Shown here piece after piece: positions 7,716 through 14,620 of a stretch of DNA of 34,620 bases (its first letter is position 1; every line of letters starts with the position of its first letter). The stretch spans positions 1 to 34,620 of the forward strand of contig CAAFWD010000192.1 in assembly GCA_900766645.1 (NCBI GenBank), written 5' to 3'. This DNA is from an uncultured Cetobacterium sp. (lineage in GTDB: Bacteria > Fusobacteriota > Fusobacteriia > Fusobacteriales > Fusobacteriaceae). The position numbers and the translations under genes were made by a program. The notes under the pieces were generated by a model. It ran no database searches. It was not told where the DNA came from and saw only the letters and a list, made by a program, of their open reading frames with translations.

Positions 7716-8750
7716 ATGGGATACAAATTAAACCAAGAAAAATTTGAAAATCTTTTATCGAGCCTAGCAAAAGAATATGTAATTTATGCTCCAAAAAGAT
7801 TTCCAAAGCAAGGAAGATACTCTGACACAGATATTATTAGATATGATAAAATTTCATCTCTAAAGGATATTGAATATACTGAAAAATCAGATTATGCTGC
7901 GAAAGAGGTTCTTAGTCCAATAACAGAAACTGTTTTATATTTTACAGATGGAGATTATAAAGAGAGTAAAGTTTCTGATAAGCCAATCCTTGTATTTGCA
8001 AGATCGTGCGATATTCATTCTATAAAAAGATATGATGATATTTACTTAAAAAATGGTGGTTTTGTAGATCCTTATTACAAAAGAATGAGAGACAGAGTTA
8101 AATTTATTTTAATGGAATGTCCTTCAAATGGATGGGATACTTGTTTCTGTAAATCAATGGGAACAGACTCAACAGATGAATATTCTTTAGGAGTAAAATT
8201 CCTAGATTCTGAAATATTAGTTGAAATGAAAGATGAATCATTTAAAAATTACTTAGAAAATAATGAGAAGGTAGATTTTGCAGTTTCTCCAGTTCAAACA
8301 AATGAGAGAGTTGTAAGAATACCAGAGATTAAAGATAAAGAGACTCAAAATAAAATAAAGTCATTAGAAATGTGGAAAGAATTTGATAAAAGATGTTTAA
8401 TGTGTGGAAGTTGCACTGTATCATGTTCAACTTGTACTTGCTTTACAACATATGACATGAACTATTCTTCAGATACAAATGCAGGAGAAAGAAGAAGAAT
8501 AAATGCCTCTTGCCATGTAGACGGATTTACTGATATGGCAGGAAACCATTCATTTAGAAAAGCTGGTGGAGAAAGAATGAGATTTAAAGTTATGCACAAA
8601 ATTCATGACCATAAAAAGAGATTTGAAGAGCATCATATGTGTGTAGGTTGTGGAAGATGTGATGATAAATGTCCAGTGTTTATATCATTCTCTACAATAG
8701 TAAATAAACTAGCTGATGAAGTTGACAAAATGAATGGGGAGGTAAAATAA
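7716..8750 (+). CDS. asrA: Anaerobic sulfite reductase subunit A (iron-sulfur electron-transfer subunit)
   Basis: Subunit A of the NADH-linked, siroheme-containing dissimilatory-type sulfite reductase AsrABC, which reduces sulfite to sulfide under anaerobic conditions in the cytoplasm. 344 aa, usual length. Two ferredoxin-like 4Fe-4S motifs are visible: C227-x2-C230-x2-C233-x3-C237 (CLMCGSCTVSC) and C309-x2-C312-x2-C315-x3-C319 (CVGCGRCDDKCP). The ATG follows TAAGGAGGG. The stop codon overlaps the asrB start by one base (TAATG), indicating translational coupling. It is divergent from the half-length PRD regulator. Confidence 0.95.
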   Translation: MGYKLNQEKFENLLSSLAKEYVIYAPKRFPKQGRYSDTDIIRYDKISSLKDIEYTEKSDYAAKEVLSPITETVLYFTDGDYKESKVSDKPILVFARSCDIHSIKRYDDIYLKNGGFVDPYYKRMRDRVKFILMECPSNGWDTCFCKSMGTDSTDEYSLGVKFLDSEILVEMKDESFKNYLENNEKVDFAVSPVQTNERVVRIPEIKDKETQNKIKSLEMWKEFDKRCLMCGSCTVSCSTCTCFTTYDMNYSSDTNAGERRRINASCHVDGFTDMAGNHSFRKAGGERMRFKVMHKIHDHKKRFEEHHMCVGCGRCDDKCPVFISFSTIVNKLADEVDKMNGEVK

Positions 8751-9559
8751 TGGAAAATATCATAATGCCATTACCTTATAAAATACTAGATGTAAAAAAG
8801 ATGACTGAGATAGAATATCTATTTAAAGTTGAATACCCAAAGGCTGGAGAAATTAAATTTGGTCAATTTATGCAATTATCTCTTCCAAAAGTTGGAGAAT
8901 GTCCAATATCAGTAACTGATTTTTCAGCTGAAGAGGGATGGGCAGAATTCTTAATAAGAAAAGTTGGAGTAGTAACAGATGAAATATTCAAACTTTCTTC
9001 TGGAGATATTATGCCAATGAGAGGACCTTATGGAAAAGGATTTGATTTAGTTGACTATAAAAACAAAAATTTAGTTATTGCTACAGGAGGATCAGGGCTA
9101 GCTCCAATTAGATCTTTAATAAATTATGTAAATAAAAATCAAAATGAAGTTAAATCAATGGAATTATTATTTGGATTTAAAGATCAAGAATCGATTTTAT
9201 TTAAAGATGAAATTTCTAAATGGAGAGATGACCACTCTATGATTTTAACAGTTGATAAAGGATGTGGACTTGATGGAGAGTGCGTAGGACTAGTTACTGA
9301 ATATGTTTCTCATTTAAAATGTTTAGAAAAAGAGTTAGAAGATACTGAGGTCATAATTGTTGGACCTCCAATGATGATGAAGTATACAGCTATGGAATTT
9401 GAAAAAATAGGAGTTCCTGCAGAAAAAATTTGGGTTTCTTTTGAAAGAAAAATGTCATGTGCTGTAGGGAAATGTGGACACTGTAGAATAGATGAGACGT
9501 ATGTTTGTTTAGAAGGTCCTGTATTTAATTATTCTGAAGCTAAACATTTATTAGATTAG
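8750..9559 (+). CDS. asrB: Anaerobic sulfite reductase subunit B (FAD/NADH-binding)
   Basis: Flavoprotein of the ferredoxin-NADP reductase / dihydroorotate dehydrogenase electron-transfer type that passes electrons from NADH to the AsrA/AsrC clusters. 269 aa. RGPYGKGFD is the FAD-domain motif near residue 85, and ATGGSGLAPIRSL near 105 is the nucleotide-binding loop. A C-terminal 2Fe-2S-type cluster site is seen in CAVGKCGHCRI followed by a distant Cys (YVCLEGPVF), as in PyrK. Start overlaps the asrA stop by one base; asrC follows after 13 bases. Confidence 0.95.
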   Translation: MENIIMPLPYKILDVKKMTEIEYLFKVEYPKAGEIKFGQFMQLSLPKVGECPISVTDFSAEEGWAEFLIRKVGVVTDEIFKLSSGDIMPMRGPYGKGFDLVDYKNKNLVIATGGSGLAPIRSLINYVNKNQNEVKSMELLFGFKDQESILFKDEISKWRDDHSMILTVDKGCGLDGECVGLVTEYVSHLKCLEKELEDTEVIIVGPPMMMKYTAMEFEKIGVPAEKIWVSFERKMSCAVGKCGHCRIDETYVCLEGPVFNYSEAKHLLD

Positions 9560-9572
9560 GAGGGAAACTAAG

Positions 9573-10634
9573 ATGAATCACGATATTAATATAACTAAAT
9601 TAAAATTAAACTGTTTTAGACAATCTAAAGTTCCAGGAGAATTTATGATACAGCTTCGTGTTCCTGGTGGATTAATAGAAGCAAAATACTTAAGAGTTAT
9701 TCAACACATTGCTGAAACTTGGGGAGATGGAACTTTCCATATGGGAATGAGACAAACTTTAAATGCTCCAGGTATAAAATTTGAAAATGTAGAAGCGGTT
9801 AATACTTATTTAGAAGAGTACATCAAAGAAGTAGATGTAGAGATGTGTGATGTGGAAATGGATGTTACTAAAGCTGGATATCCAACAATCGGAGCTAGAA
9901 ATATAATGGCCTGTATTGGAAATTCTCACTGTGTTAAGGCGAATGTTAATACTTGGGAGCTAGCAAGAAAAATTGAGAAAAGAATATTCCCAAGTCACTA
10001 CCATATAAAAACTGCTATAGCTGGATGTCCAAATGACTGTGCTAAAGCACACTTTAATGATTTTGGAATAATTGGTGTAACAAAACCAATATATTTAAAA
10101 GAAAGATGTATAGGATGTGGAAGATGTGTGAAGGTTTGTGATCATGCAGCTACTAGAGTTTTAAAGTTAGAAAATCACAGAATTGTTAAGGATTCTTGTT
10201 GTTGTGTAGGATGTGGAGAATGTGTTGAAGCATGTCCGTCATCTGCATGGGTAAGACCAGAGCAAAAATTATATAGAATGATGATTGGTGGAAGAACAGG
10301 AAAGCAATATCCAAGAATGGGAAAGATGTTTTTAAATTGGGTAACAGAAGATGTGATTTTAGGAGTAATTGAAAATTGGCAAAAATTCTCAGCTAATGTG
10401 TTACATCATAAGCCAATGTATATTCACGGAGGGCATTTAATTGATAGAGCTGGTTACCAGAAATTTAAGGAATTGATTTTAGATGGAGTAAAATTAAATC
10501 CTGAGGCTCAAGTTGCTCAAAGAATTTTATGGGCAGAAACAGAGTATAGAGCTAATATAAATATTAAGCCTTTATCTCAACATCCTAGCCCAGGAGAATC
10601 TTATACTTTAGAAAATCCAATTGATTACAAATAA
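9573..10634 (+). CDS. asrC: Anaerobic sulfite reductase subunit C (siroheme catalytic subunit)
   Basis: Catalytic subunit that binds siroheme coupled to a 4Fe-4S cluster and reduces sulfite to sulfide in six electrons. 353 aa. The siroheme/4Fe-4S ligands fit the family pattern C114-x5-C120 (CIGNSHC) and C152-x3-C156 (GCPNDC). Two inserted ferredoxin motifs follow: C179-C182-C185-C189 (CIGCGRCVKVC) and one from C210/C211 to C221 (CVGCGECVEACP). These inserted ferredoxins are characteristic of AsrC, unlike NirA/CysI. The Shine-Dalgarno TTAGGAGGG lies just upstream. Last gene of the asr operon. Confidence 0.95.
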   Translation: MNHDINITKLKLNCFRQSKVPGEFMIQLRVPGGLIEAKYLRVIQHIAETWGDGTFHMGMRQTLNAPGIKFENVEAVNTYLEEYIKEVDVEMCDVEMDVTKAGYPTIGARNIMACIGNSHCVKANVNTWELARKIEKRIFPSHYHIKTAIAGCPNDCAKAHFNDFGIIGVTKPIYLKERCIGCGRCVKVCDHAATRVLKLENHRIVKDSCCCVGCGECVEACPSSAWVRPEQKLYRMMIGGRTGKQYPRMGKMFLNWVTEDVILGVIENWQKFSANVLHHKPMYIHGGHLIDRAGYQKFKELILDGVKLNPEAQVAQRILWAETEYRANINIKPLSQHPSPGESYTLENPIDYK

Positions 10635-10660
10635 TAAACTGGATGAAAATTAGGGGGATA

Positions 10661-10704
10661 TTATAATAGATAGAGTATAAACAGGGGGAAGCGATCTATT
10701 ATAA
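10661..10704. repeat. 11-bp perfect inverted repeat downstream of asrC
   Basis: TTATAATAGAT (10661-10671) and its exact complement ATCTATTATAA (10694-10704) flank a 22-base loop containing CAGGGGGAAG. The loop and right arm share a 16-base exact match (10682-10697) with the peptidase C26 gene at 34061-34076. It lies before the asr terminator. Confidence 0.5.
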
Positions 10705-10721
10705 AAATATTATTTAATAAA

Positions 10722-10766
10722 AAATCGATCTCATAATTGGCAAAAGCTTTTTTGTGAGATCGATTT
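10722..10766 (+). terminator. asrABC intrinsic terminator
   Basis: A 12-bp perfect stem (10722-10733 with 10755-10766, core ATCGATCTCA/TGAGATCGAT) with a T-rich tail. Confidence 0.8.
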
Positions 10767-10875
10767 ATTTTTATAAAAATTATTTGAAAATTTGTAATAA
10801 TTATTTGGCAAATCACCCCATTATAATTGAAATAGCTATTTATATTCCTCTTTTTATATGATCAGAAATTTAAAT

Positions 10876-11460
10876 TTATTTTTTTTCAACTACATCTGCA
10901 TATTCAAAATTTAAAAATCCTAACGCTGTTAAACAATAACCAAATTGTTTTTCAATGTTTAAAAAGTTGTGGAATATTTGAAAGTCACTAAATTTTTTAA
11001 TTCCTCTAATTGCAAGTTCGTGGTTTAAAGATTTTTTTAACCATAATTCACAGTGAGCTTTAGCTATTTCATCATCGATATATGTAGGGAAATACTCTAC
11101 ATATTCAGCAGCCCATCCACCAATTAATTCATCTTTTTCATTATATCCCCAAACAATACCAACACCTGTTGCAATAGCTTTATGCTCATCTCTATTTGCT
11201 CCATTTCCCGCCATAATTACTTCTAAAACAGCTCCATGGTGAAACTTGTCAACAACTTCGTTCACAGGTAAAATATTTCCATAAAGTTCTTTTGGAAGAA
11301 CTGATGTATAGGGAACCACATTAAAGTTTTCAATTTTAGCTTCTAGTAAAGCTGAATCATAACAAAAAGTTTCAAATGGTTGTGGTGGTATACCATCATC
11401 TGATTGGCCAACACCTCCTGTATGAAAACCTAAAACTGGATAACGAGTTCCTAATAACAT
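10876..11460 (-). CDS. aaxB: Pyruvoyl-dependent arginine decarboxylase, chlamydial AaxB type
   Basis: Converts arginine to agmatine and CO2 using a pyruvoyl group made by self-cleavage. 194 aa. The cleavage motif is VVPYTSVLP with Thr52-Ser53, the same residues and numbering as reported for Chlamydia AaxB; archaeal PdaD cleaves at Ser-Ser. From memory, the long stretches DDGIPPQPFETFCYDSALLE, GAVLEVIMAG, IGGWAAEYVE and FGYCLTALGFLNFE closely resemble chlamydial AaxB. A strong Shine-Dalgarno (TAGGAGGTTATTG) precedes the ATG. No AaxC-type antiporter or AaxA porin is adjacent; the only antiporter nearby is PotE. Role: acid resistance or agmatine/polyamine production. Confidence 0.92.
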   Translation of the reverse strand: MLLGTRYPVLGFHTGGVGQSDDGIPPQPFETFCYDSALLEAKIENFNVVPYTSVLPKELYGNILPVNEVVDKFHHGAVLEVIMAGNGANRDEHKAIATGVGIVWGYNEKDELIGGWAAEYVEYFPTYIDDEIAKAHCELWLKKSLNHELAIRGIKKFSDFQIFHNFLNIEKQFGYCLTALGFLNFEYADVVEKK

Positions 11461-11621
11461 ATCAATAACCTCCTAATTTTATATTTATAATTAATATTAA
11501 AATACAAGAGGGATATAATATTTGTTTTTAATGCAAATTTTTAGATATTTGATTATATTAGGATGATTCGTCAGATAATTACTATAAATTTTAAATAATT
11601 TTTATTTTTAATGTTAATTTA

Positions 11622-11945
11622 TTAGTTGCAACCTTCAGAATAGCAGTTATTTTCTCTATTGCAGTTATTGTTGTAATTATTATTACAATTATTATTGTTA
11701 TTTTCGCAATTATTAAAATTATTATTCTCTAGATTATAGATTCTATTTTTTAACAACTCATTTTCTAATTTCATTTTTTCAATTTTTTGTTCTAAAGTCA
11801 AATTTTCATAAATTTGCTTATTTTTTAAATCTTGTTGACTGATATTCTCTTTTTTTATTGTAGCTTTATTTTCTATTTTTTGTGGAGATGGACCTTGAGC
11901 CAAGAGCGTCATACTAATTATTGAAAATAAGATAATTTTATTCAT
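11622..11945 (-). CDS. Small secreted coiled-coil protein with Asn/Cys-rich tail
   Basis: I do not recognise a family. 107 aa. Residues 1-16 are a hydrophobic signal peptide ending in LLAQG. Residues about 45-75 form a charged heptad-like coiled coil (LTLEQKIEKMKLENELLKNR). The last 35 residues are almost only Asn with seemingly regular Cys (NNC, NNNC, NRENNC, EGC), possibly metal-binding or disulfide-linked. The N-rich tail is coded by runs of AAT/AAC and could vary in length by slippage. Shine-Dalgarno TAGGAGG is good. A promoter on the same strand lies at 12011-12039. Likely exported to the periplasm or surface. Confidence 0.6.
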   Translation of the reverse strand: MNKIILFSIISMTLLAQGPSPQKIENKATIKKENISQQDLKNKQIYENLTLEQKIEKMKLENELLKNRIYNLENNNFNNCENNNNNCNNNYNNNCNRENNCYSEGCN

Positions 11946-12010
11946 ATAAATTCCTCCTAACTAAATTTGGTATTAACAAAAAGAAAAAAATCACACCGTC
12001 TATAAGCCCT

Positions 12011-12039
12011 ATACTACACCCATAGATTTTGAAAAGCAA
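12011..12039 (-). promoter_or_regulatory. Promoter of the Asn/Cys-rich protein gene
   Basis: On the - strand, TTGCTT (12039-12034), a 17-base spacer, then TAGTAT (12016-12011), about 65 bases upstream of the start codon. Confidence 0.5.
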
Positions 12040-12090
12040 TATTTTTTTGATTTTTTATAATTTGATTAAAAAAAGTATTTATTTTAAAGT

Positions 12091-12210
12091 TTGACTATTT
12101 GGTATTGTGGGTATATAATCGGGTCAAGACTAGCTATTTCATATATGGTAGTTTTCTTTCTCATATTTTGTCCAGTAGCTCAAGGAAAATTTATTTTTCT
12201 TGAGCTACCT
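12091..12210 (+). ncRNA. Candidate small RNA with its own promoter
   Basis: TTGACT (12091-12096), a 17-base spacer and a consensus TATAAT (12114-12119) form one of the best promoters in the window, yet no ORF of any size follows. The predicted transcript, starting near 12126, contains a strong hairpin: 10 perfect bp (12175-12184 with 12199-12208, GTAGCTCAAG) extended by four A-T pairs past one bulged G. No proper U-tract follows, so the 3' end is uncertain. It sits in a 550-base gene-free stretch (11946-12496), the rest of which is AT-rich with the regulatory sites listed. Confidence 0.4.
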
Positions 12211-12276
12211 CTATAATAATGTGAATTTATAATACAAAATTAAAAAATAAATAATGATAAATATTTAAATTTAAAA

Positions 12277-12296
12277 TATATTTTCTAGAAAATATA
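12277..12296. promoter_or_regulatory. 20-bp perfect palindrome
   Basis: A fully symmetric 20-bp site centred on CTAG (TTTTCTAGAAAA core), about 200 bases upstream of the siroheme reductase start. It looks like an operator; the regulator is unknown. Confidence 0.35.
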
Positions 12297-12428
12297 AAAA
12301 GGATACTGAAATTTAACAAGAATATTAAATATGATACTTTTTAATTTTTAAAAAAACATTTTTTTGGAATAAATAATATAAAATAAATACAAATTGTAGA
12401 ATATTCCTAAAAAATTAGTAAAAAAATA

Positions 12429-12458
12429 TTTGAATATAAAGTCAAAAGAGAGTATACT
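12429..12458 (+). promoter_or_regulatory. Promoter and operator of the second siroheme reductase gene
   Basis: TTGAAT (12430-12435), a 17-base spacer and TATACT (12453-12458). The -35 lies inside TTTGA-ATATAAAG-TCAAA (12429-12446), which has the same half-sites and 8-base spacing as the asrABC operator at 7669-7686. A factor bound here would meet RNA polymerase at -35. Confidence 0.55.
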
Positions 12459-12496
12459 AGTGTTGTAAAAGTTTTCAGTAAAAAGGAGAAACAATT

Positions 12497-14125
12497 ATGG
12501 AAAGAGTTGAAAAGAAATTACAAGAAATTGAAAAAGAATATTTAGAGCTTCAAGAAGGGATAAACGAATATTCTAATAACAATTTAAAATCTTCAGAATT
12601 AAAAAAAAGAGGGTCTAAATTTGGAATTTATGAACAAAAAGGAAAACAGATGATGCTTAGATTAAAGGCGGTTGGTGGAGAACTATCAGCTGAAAAATTT
12701 AGAGGATTATCAGATGTTATGAATAGATTTGAAATTCCTTATATGCATTTATCGACAAGACAAAATTATCAACTTCATGAAGTTGATTTTTCTAAAGTTA
12801 AATCTGTTATTGAGGATTGTAATTCTAAAAAGATGTACTTCAGAGGTGGAGGAGGAAATACTTTTAGAAGTATATTAGTTTCAACTTATACAGGGGTAGA
12901 TAAAAGTGCTGCTTTTGATGTGATGCCTTATGCGAGAATGATTGAAAATGAAGTGTTTTTTATAGATAAAGCTTTTGATTTTGGAAGAAAATTAAAAATA
13001 GGGTTTTCTAATAGTATAAATGATGAGTTTGTAATGGCTGTTCAAGATATGGGATTTGTTGCAAAGGAAAGAAATGGTGAAAGAGGATTTAAGGTATTTT
13101 CTGGTGGAGGAATGGGAAGAAATAGTAGATTGGGATATACTTTAGTTGAGTTTTTGCCAGAAAAAGATTTATTAAGAGCTGTTAAAGCTATGATTGAACT
13201 TTTTTATGCTTGCGGAGATAGAACAAATAGAATGCAGGCGAGACTTAGATTTTTAGTTGAAAAAATGGGAATAGAAGATTTTAGGAAATTATTCTTTAAA
13301 TATTTTGAAAAAGAAACAATAGAAAATTCAGAGGTAAAAGAAATTGATTATGTAAATAAAATAAAAAAATTAAAAACTTTTGAAACTAAATTACATTCAG
13401 AGGAATTTGAAGTTTGGAAAGATATTTGTACAAGAAAAACAAAATTTAATGATGTTGTTTCTTTGGTTTTATATGTAAAAAATGGAGATATAAAAAGAGA
13501 TGATGTGGAGAAGTTGGCTGGCATTTTTGAAGATTTGAATATCCCTTTAGTGAGAGCTACGATTAATCAGAATATAGTGCTACCTTTAATTCATGAATCA
13601 GCTCTTCCTATTATATTTGATTTCTTAAAAAAAGAGATCCCGGAAGTAGTGACAGAAAGTTTTTCTATAAGAGGGCAAATAAGAGCGTGTGTTGGAGCCA
13701 AAGTTTGTATGATAGGGGTTCAAGATTCTCCAATTGTAGCAGATGAAATAGGAGATAAATTAGATGAATTGGCAAATGAATTTCCTCAATATAGAAAAAT
13801 AATATTTAAAGAAGCTAAAAATATCAGAATTTCAGGATGTCCAAGTTCATGTGCTGGAATTCCTGTGGCACCTCTAGGATTTATAGGTTTAAAGAAAAGA
13901 ATAGATGAAAAATTGATAGATTGTATGCAAGTTTATATTGGAGGAATTTTAACAGATACAGTTCAATCTCTATCTTTTGAAGTTCCAAACCTTATTTTAC
14001 CAATAGATGAAGTACCACTTTTTGTTAAATGTATTTTTAAAGAATATTTAGAAGCTCTACAAACATATGATATTTCTTTTGTTCGTTACATGTATGAAGA
14101 AAGATTAAGACAATTTGAAGTTTAA
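12497..14125 (+). CDS. Nitrite/sulfite reductase-family siroheme protein
   Basis: Siroheme/4Fe-4S reductase of the NirA/CysI superfamily, 542 aa, about normal length. Two ferredoxin-like half domains are each followed by a siroheme-binding half: LSTRQNYQLHEV (86-96) in the first repeat and the cluster ligands C398-x5-C404 (CVGAKVC) and C448-x3-C452 (GCPSSC) in the second. RGGGGNTFRSI near 116-126 and R-rich segments fit siroheme contacts. No flavoprotein partner is adjacent, so it probably takes electrons from ferredoxin. The sequence does not separate sulfite from nitrite as substrate; the operator shared with asrABC argues for sulfite (inference). Shine-Dalgarno AAAAGGAG precedes the ATG. 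It is a monocistronic unit ending at a strong terminator. Confidence 0.85.
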   Translation: MERVEKKLQEIEKEYLELQEGINEYSNNNLKSSELKKRGSKFGIYEQKGKQMMLRLKAVGGELSAEKFRGLSDVMNRFEIPYMHLSTRQNYQLHEVDFSKVKSVIEDCNSKKMYFRGGGGNTFRSILVSTYTGVDKSAAFDVMPYARMIENEVFFIDKAFDFGRKLKIGFSNSINDEFVMAVQDMGFVAKERNGERGFKVFSGGGMGRNSRLGYTLVEFLPEKDLLRAVKAMIELFYACGDRTNRMQARLRFLVEKMGIEDFRKLFFKYFEKETIENSEVKEIDYVNKIKKLKTFETKLHSEEFEVWKDICTRKTKFNDVVSLVLYVKNGDIKRDDVEKLAGIFEDLNIPLVRATINQNIVLPLIHESALPIIFDFLKKEIPEVVTESFSIRGQIRACVGAKVCMIGVQDSPIVADEIGDKLDELANEFPQYRKIIFKEAKNIRISGCPSSCAGIPVAPLGFIGLKKRIDEKLIDCMQVYIGGILTDTVQSLSFEVPNLILPIDEVPLFVKCIFKEYLEALQTYDISFVRYMYEERLRQFEV

Positions 14126-14141
14126 AAATATGTAATTTTAT

Positions 14142-14172
14142 GCCCGTAGTTTAAACTACGGGCTTTTTATTT
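14142..14172 (+). terminator. Intrinsic terminator of the siroheme reductase gene
   Basis: A fully palindromic 22-base element (14142-14163, GCCCGTAGTTT and its complement) followed by TTTTTATTTTT. Confidence 0.85.
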
Positions 14173-14355
14173 TTAGAATTTGGTAGTTTTAAAAAAGAAC
14201 AAAACGTTTTCTTTAAATAAAAAAGGATTAAAAGTAAAGAAATACAAAAATATTTTTTTTGAATGAAAAAAAAATTCATTATGAAAAAAATATATACTAA
14301 TAAAAATATATAATGAACTAAAATAATTTATTTAATTTTGAAAACAAACTAAAAG

Positions 14356-14383
14356 TTCGACTTTAAGTATAAATTTTTATACT
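14356..14383 (+). promoter_or_regulatory. Candidate upstream promoter P1 of speF-potE
   Basis: TTCGAC (14356-14361), 16 bases, TATACT (14378-14383). The -10 is part of an 18-base inverted repeat, AGTATAAA-TT-TTTATACT (14366-14383), so an operator overlaps it. Use of this promoter would give a leader of about 230 nt. The gene-free stretch 14173-14616 is otherwise very AT-rich. Confidence 0.35.
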
Positions 14384-14455
14384 AAAATTTAATTTAAGAT
14401 GAAAAAAATCGAAAAAAGTATAAATTATATGAACAAAATAAAGTAAAAATACTTC

Positions 14456-14483
14456 TTGAACGGATTATTTTTTGTGATATATT
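14456..14483 (+). promoter_or_regulatory. Candidate proximal promoter P2 of speF-potE
   Basis: TTGAAC (14456-14461), 16 bases, TATATT (14478-14483), followed by AAGTG-TG-CACTT (14486-14497) at the predicted start of transcription. Leader length would be about 125 nt. Confidence 0.4.
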
Positions 14484-14542
14484 TAAAGTGTGCACTTAGA
14501 TCATTTTGTTTTAGGATTAATTTATATTGATAATAAATCAAA

Positions 14543-14620
14543 ATGTTCTTAAAAAGTAGATGTTGCGACATAACTTTAAAAAATAACAAATACACGCTCA
14601 ATAGGAGGCAACAGAAATGA
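14543..14620 (+). CDS. Possible 25-codon leader ORF overlapping speF
   Basis: An ATG at 14543 opens a 25-codon frame (starting MFLKSRCCD, ending NRRQQK) whose TGA overlaps the speF ATG as ATGA. The Arg-Arg codons AGG AGG are the speF Shine-Dalgarno itself. The ATG lies in a 7-bp stem (14502-14508 with 14539-14545), and no Shine-Dalgarno precedes it. E. coli speF is known to be controlled by an ornithine-sensing leader peptide (SpeFL), but this peptide does not resemble it. The geometry suggests translational coupling; expression is unproven. Confidence 0.2.
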   Translation: MFLKSRCCDITLKNNKYTLNRRQQK

